From Pseudomonadales bacterium (GTDB taxonomy: Bacteria; Pseudomonadota; Gammaproteobacteria; Pseudomonadales; Azotimanducaceae), in assembly GCA_022822135.1 (NCBI GenBank), contig JAJECH010000012.1, positions 62,001 to 126,000 of the forward strand: a stretch of 64,000 nt of DNA, read 5' to 3'. Shown piece by piece: positions 60,597-64,000 of the stretch (the first letter of the stretch is position 1; every line of letters starts with the position of its first letter). A model generated the notes under the pieces. It had not been told where the DNA came from, made no database searches, and worked only from the letters and a program-made list of their open reading frames with translations. The translations under genes and the position numbers were made by a program.

Positions 60597-62508
60597 TTTG
60601 CGCCACGACCGGATCGTTTAACAGTTTCGCATCGATGACTGCTCGTGCAACGGGGGCTGCTACCTTGCTTCCACCGCCTCCATTTTCGACGATAACAGCC
60701 ACCGCAATTTCAGGATTTTGTAACGGTGCAAACCCGATGAACAACGCGTGATTGCGCTCGTATTCGTCACGCTCTTCGTCATCAATTTCCTCGCCTTCTC
60801 TCGCAGCCTCAATCACTTGAGCGGTACCAGATTTTCCCGCCATCGTGTACGGAATATCGAGCCCGATATATGCCCAAGCAGTCCCATTCTGATCGAATCC
60901 TTGGTTTCCACGATGCACGACCGCACTCATAGCCAGCGCCATGCGTTCCCAATGTTCGGCCATTTCGGTCGGTTCAAGCACGGCGTGTAGAGATTCTGGA
61001 TCTTCACTAACCTCAGTTAATCGTCGATCGGATCGTTTCAACATCCTAGGTTGTACCCAACTACCGCGGTTTGCAAGAACCGTTGCCATCGTGGCTAATT
61101 GCAGCGGCGTCATGGAGATATACCCTTGACCAATCCCGAGGATGACTGAATCCCCAGGGTACCAGTTTTCCTCGTAAGCAGACTTCTTCCATTCTCGAGA
61201 CGGTACAACACCGATACCTGCTTCGTGAAGGTCAAAGACCGTACTTCGTCCTAATCCGAAACGGTGGGATGCAAAACCAGCCAATGTGTCTACGTCGATC
61301 CGACTAGCAATGTTGTAGAAGTACACATTCGAGGATCTATAGATCGCCCGGTGCATATCAACACGACCGTGACCACCAGCGTCAGTACTCGTCCGGTTCC
61401 AACTCCTATAAACCTGACTTGAACCCGGAAGTTGGAAATTGCCTTCATCATTGACGACCTCGCTCCAGTCTGTGATCTTTTCGCTCAATGCCATCAAGCC
61501 AACCACGGGTTTAAAAGTCGAACCTGGGGCGTATAACCCTTGAACGGCACGATTGAAGACCGGTTTGTCGCGATGGGCATACACTTGTTCCAGCTCTTGT
61601 GTGTTCATCCCAGAGAGCATACGGTTGGGATCGTATGCTGGTTTGCTCACCATCGCCAAAATCCCCCCGGTTTTAGGGTCAATGGCAACAATCGCACCGC
61701 GACGATCACCGAGTGCTGCGTCGGCGGCTAACTGCACTTTACTGTCGATATAGAGCGTCAGTGACGCGCCTCGCATTGGTGGTGTGAGGTCTGTCGGTTG
61801 CTCTCGCGTGGCACGACCACTTGCGTCAACCTCTACGGATCGGGAGCCTACCGTTCCATGCAAGGAGGTCTCATAGAATCGCTCGATACCCGTACCACCG
61901 ATGAATTGCGTTCCTCGATAGTTGACTCGATCGATCGACCCCAAGTCCTCTTTTGAAAGTCGACGCACGGTACCGAGCGCGTGAACAAATTTCTCGCTGT
62001 ATAGGTAATGTCGAATCGTCTCGTACGTTACGACGACACCATCAAGGTCGTGCCGATTCACCGCAAGCTTCGCCTGCTCTTCATCTGTGAGATCACGTTT
62101 GAGCACAATTGGATCGTGCTTGGGACGGTCCCGGATTCGCTCATTAAAAACGGTCAAGTCGCCAGGTGTTAGCTCGATCAACTCACTGAGTCGTTCGAAA
62201 AGCGCGTCGACATCATCGAGGAGCTCCGGGATCAAGGCGAGCGAGAGGATTTGACGATTGTCGGCAAGGATTTCGCCGTTCGTATCAAAGATCAATCCAC
62301 GAGGAGGAGCGATCGACTGAATCTGAATGCGATTGTTCAGTGACTGTGTTTGGTACGCCTCGTGGTTGTAGATCTGGAGATAGATCAGTCGGCCTAGTAC
62401 GACCAGCAACATCAAGAATGCGAGAACAACCAAGATGAGCACGCGATCACCGAATGAACGAAGTTCGCTTCGCTCACCACTCATACCGCCCTGAATTGCG
62501 TCGTTCAT
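60589..62508 (-). CDS. mrdA: Penicillin-binding protein 2
   Basis: Transpeptidase of the elongation machine. One N-terminal membrane helix (ILVVLAFLMLLVVLGRLIYL), pedestal domain, and transpeptidase motifs SxxK in YAPGSTFKPVVGLM, SxN in YRSSNVYFYNIAS and KSG in MAGKSGTAQVIEA. I place the start at ATG 62508, overlapping the rlmH stop (ATGA), giving 640 residues; a longer frame would extend 36 residues into rlmH. Confidence 0.97.
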   Translation of the reverse strand: MNDAIQGGMSGERSELRSFGDRVLILVVLAFLMLLVVLGRLIYLQIYNHEAYQTQSLNNRIQIQSIAPPRGLIFDTNGEILADNRQILSLALIPELLDDVDALFERLSELIELTPGDLTVFNERIRDRPKHDPIVLKRDLTDEEQAKLAVNRHDLDGVVVTYETIRHYLYSEKFVHALGTVRRLSKEDLGSIDRVNYRGTQFIGGTGIERFYETSLHGTVGSRSVEVDASGRATREQPTDLTPPMRGASLTLYIDSKVQLAADAALGDRRGAIVAIDPKTGGILAMVSKPAYDPNRMLSGMNTQELEQVYAHRDKPVFNRAVQGLYAPGSTFKPVVGLMALSEKITDWSEVVNDEGNFQLPGSSQVYRSWNRTSTDAGGHGRVDMHRAIYRSSNVYFYNIASRIDVDTLAGFASHRFGLGRSTVFDLHEAGIGVVPSREWKKSAYEENWYPGDSVILGIGQGYISMTPLQLATMATVLANRGSWVQPRMLKRSDRRLTEVSEDPESLHAVLEPTEMAEHWERMALAMSAVVHRGNQGFDQNGTAWAYIGLDIPYTMAGKSGTAQVIEAAREGEEIDDEERDEYERNHALFIGFAPLQNPEIAVAVIVENGGGGSKVAAPVARAVIDAKLLNDPVVAQSD

Positions 62509-62933
62509 GATCGGTGGTAGCCGTGACCCAGATTTATTGTCTGAGCTCGATAAATTTGCTCGCAAACTAAGATGCGAGTTAATTGATGGGGCAATGTAAG
62601 AGTTGAAAGAGACCACACCAAATCGGCGTTAGCGAGATCTTCCTTACTAAAGCCCACGTCGTCACCAATCAACAAACAGACATCTCTACCTTGTTGTTCC
62701 CACGACGAACATCGTCGCGCTAACGACTCACTCGTGAAGGACTTTCCCGATTGATCAAGATAGACTCGCACAGCACGATTCCCACAGGTTGTGAGCATCC
62801 TTCGCATACGGGTTCTGACTGGGTTTCCTGCAATCCGTTCTAGGCTGAGGTTAGGTATACGTTTGCTGTATTCTCCGACACCTTCGTCCACCCACGATGG
62901 TGCCTTGCCAAACACGAGCAATCGGTATCTCAA
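62505..62933 (-). CDS. rlmH: 23S rRNA (pseudouridine1915-N3)-methyltransferase RlmH
   Basis: SPOUT methyltransferase that modifies pseudouridine 1915 in helix 69. Marks: RLLVFGKAPSWVDEGVGEYS KR, LLIGDDVG (90-94), WSLSTLTLPHQLTRILVCEQ and IYRAQTINLGHGYHRS. The family loop is normally GGPEG; here GDDVG, a noteworthy change at the SAM-binding loop. 142 residues versus 155 in E. coli. Overlaps rsfS by 4 bases. Confidence 0.92.
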   Translation of the reverse strand: MRYRLLVFGKAPSWVDEGVGEYSKRIPNLSLERIAGNPVRTRMRRMLTTCGNRAVRVYLDQSGKSFTSESLARRCSSWEQQGRDVCLLIGDDVGFSKEDLANADLVWSLSTLTLPHQLTRILVCEQIYRAQTINLGHGYHRS

Positions 62934-63289
62934 ATTGCCTCTTGTTGTTTAACACCTATTCCCCAGAGGCGCTCAAGATCATAGAAGTCACGCGCATCGC
63001 GTTGCATCACATGAACAACAACATCACCAAGGTCGATTAACACCCATTCGGCGGCTTTTTGACCTTCAATTCCGAGCACACGACTACCTCGGTGCTTCGC
63101 GTCAAGGACGACTGCATCCACGATGGCGTTGACGTGACGACGTGACGTGCCTGTGGATATGACCATGAAATCAGTGAAGGACGATTGGGTACGGACATCT
63201 AACGTACTGACGTCCTGAGCCTTTAAGTCGTTAAGGGTTTCAATAACTCTCGCAGTAGGGAAATTCTCGGTCCTCAAATACGACTTCAC
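62930..63289 (-). CDS. rsfS: Ribosomal silencing factor RsfS
   Basis: Binds uL14 and keeps ribosomal subunits apart during starvation. Marks: LNDLKAQDVSTLDVR, SSFTDFMVISTGTSRRHVNA, GQKAAEWVLIDLGDVVVHVM and DARDFYDLERLWG. The start is GTG overlapping the nadD stop by 3 bases (GTGA). 119 residues, somewhat above E. coli (105) because of a short N-terminal lead. Confidence 0.95.
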   Translation of the reverse strand: MKSYLRTENFPTARVIETLNDLKAQDVSTLDVRTQSSFTDFMVISTGTSRRHVNAIVDAVVLDAKHRGSRVLGIEGQKAAEWVLIDLGDVVVHVMQRDARDFYDLERLWGIGVKQQEAI

Positions 63290-63915
63290 GTTCGGTAAAG
63301 GTGCATATCGATTATATAGGTGTATACCTCAGGATGAAGCCAGTGTCGTACAGACTTTCCCTGCGAGATTCCGCTTCTAATCCTCGTGGCAGAGATATCG
63401 ATCACCGGATTTCGAGAAACATAGATTCGACCTGATTCTAACGCAAGGTCAGTCGGGTGTTTGACCAATTCGAAGTCGCGATAAATCTGCGTCAAACACA
63501 CATCAGTGCGTTTCAATATAAAAACGCTCGATTTAAGCGGTAGGCTTTCGTATCGAACCCAGTGAGGCATGTTTGATGCAGCGTCGTCACCGAGAACCCA
63601 GATCACTGGTTTATTTCGATTGCCGCCAAGCTTTTCGATCGTTTCGATCGTCCGAGTCGAACCTCCATCATGGGTCTCAGTGGAATCCGGGATTAGGTTC
63701 ATCTCTTCCGCACATGCCAACTGAAGCATGCTCCATCGATGTTCGATCGATGCTGGTGAGCGGTCGCGTAGACGCGGATTACCGGCAAGCATCATCTGCA
63801 CGCGCACGCCACCGAGTAGTCGGGACACAGTTTTCGCTGCGTCTATATGACCGAGATGGATTGGATCGAAGGTACCGCCAAATACGACGGGGACGTTAAC
63901 GATGGCGGATCGCAC
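63286..63915 (-). CDS. nadD: Nicotinate-nucleotide adenylyltransferase
   Basis: Adds AMP to nicotinate mononucleotide in NAD synthesis. The nucleotidyltransferase motif [16 protein letters not shown] and the [13 protein letters not shown] motif (family ISSTxIR) are clear. I prefer the GTG at 63915 (210 codons) to a TTG 15 bases upstream; both overlap proA by up to 35 bases. No ribosome binding site decides. The operon order proA-nadD-rsfS-rlmH is the Pseudomonas one; holA and lptE are not beside it. Confidence 0.93.
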   Translation of the reverse strand: MRSAIVNVPVVFGGTFDPIHLGHIDAAKTVSRLLGGVRVQMMLAGNPRLRDRSPASIEHRWSMLQLACAEEMNLIPDSTETHDGGSTRTIETIEKLGGNRNKPVIWVLGDDAASNMPHWVRYESLPLKSSVFILKRTDVCLTQIYRDFELVKHPTDLALESGRIYVSRNPVIDISATRIRSGISQGKSVRHWLHPEVYTYIIDMHLYRT

Positions 63916-64000
63916 CGTCGCTGTATACAACGAATTTCTGAGTCGTTAGTCCTTCAAGACCTACCGGACCACGTGCGTGAAGCTTGTCAGTCGAAATCCC
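63896..64000 (-). CDS. proA: Gamma-glutamyl phosphate reductase, C-terminal end (partial)
   Basis: Last 34 codons of proA; the rest lies beyond the window. Reading backward from position 64000 gives [20 protein letters not shown] then [14 protein letters not shown] and a TAA at 63896-63898. The segment LHARGPxGLEExTT is characteristic of ProA, which reduces gamma-glutamyl phosphate in proline synthesis. It overlaps the start of nadD. Confidence 0.9.
   Translation of the reverse strand, partial: GISTDKLHARGPVGLEGLTTQKFVVYSDGAIRHR

Noticed and set aside
1-64000. CRISPR arrays, rRNA genes, insertion sequences, prophage
   Set aside because: I saw no regularly spaced direct repeats, no rRNA sequence, no transposase or integrase motifs and no phage structural genes in the window.

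Overview
This window looks like chromosome from a free-living gammaproteobacterium with a base composition near 50% GC. The housekeeping blocks follow the gene order known from Pseudomonas-type gammaproteobacteria: proA-nadD-rsfS-rlmH-mrdA-rodA-mltB-rlpA-dacA-lipB on one strand, hemA-prfA-prmC-moeB on the other, and lolB/tRNA-Gln/prs/rplY/pth/ychF divergent from hemA. The accessory content (three phytanoyl-CoA-dioxygenase-like genes, SMP-30 lactonase, several VOC proteins, acyl-CoA dehydrogenase, acyl-CoA carboxylase beta subunit, nitrogen scavenging) would suit a heterotroph living on dilute organic matter. I cannot name the genus.

Layout. 1-6.7 kb: small catabolic and unknown genes (PhyH oxygenase, SMP-30 lactonase, a membrane peptide plus YbjQ, an exported alpha/beta hydrolase, a HAD phosphatase, DUF1330, a VOC protein) and the scar of a D-aminoacylase-type amidohydrolase with its middle deleted. 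7-15 kb: polyphosphate metabolism (ppx and ppk1, convergent), cmoA-cmoB for tRNA wobble uridine modification, an acyl-CoA dehydrogenase, an Smr protein and a second PhyH enzyme. 15.5-20 kb: an RND efflux pair without its outer-membrane channel. 20.2-22.5 kb: a gene-poor stretch containing a tandem duplication of a small coiled-coil/membrane-anchor gene with its leader and downstream hairpin. 22.5-31.9 kb: a seven-gene minus-strand operon (ABC transporter, two DUF1989 proteins, urea/guanidine carboxylase, allophanate hydrolase), preceded by a good sigma-54 promoter match. 32-33.8 kb: an AbrB-type antitoxin next to a destroyed PIN toxin, then an esterase. 34-38.2 kb: a VOC-VOC-MoxR ATPase-VWA cluster. 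38.3-47.5 kb: BI-1 membrane protein, two lipoproteins, an intact VapBC-like pair, acyl-CoA carboxylase beta, a third PhyH enzyme, tRNA-Met, DoxX, DUF1801 and a DUF4143 ATPase under a large palindrome. 47.7-64 kb: the conserved core clusters for translation, heme, lipoate and cell-wall synthesis.

How they work together. The nitrogen operon should import a small cationic or urea-like compound, carboxylate it with bicarbonate and ATP, and hydrolyse the product to ammonia and CO2. The DUF1989 pair points to guanidine rather than urea, because such pairs are known carboxyguanidine deiminase subunits. The MoxR/VWA pair resembles the NorQ/NorD and CbbQ/CbbO activases but sits with VOC-fold proteins instead of nitric oxide reductase or RuBisCO, so its client is unknown. 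The cell-wall block couples PBP2-RodA elongation to septal and hydrolytic enzymes in one tightly overlapping operon.

Limits: all names come from reading motifs and gene order. No similarity search, structure prediction or RNA folding was run.
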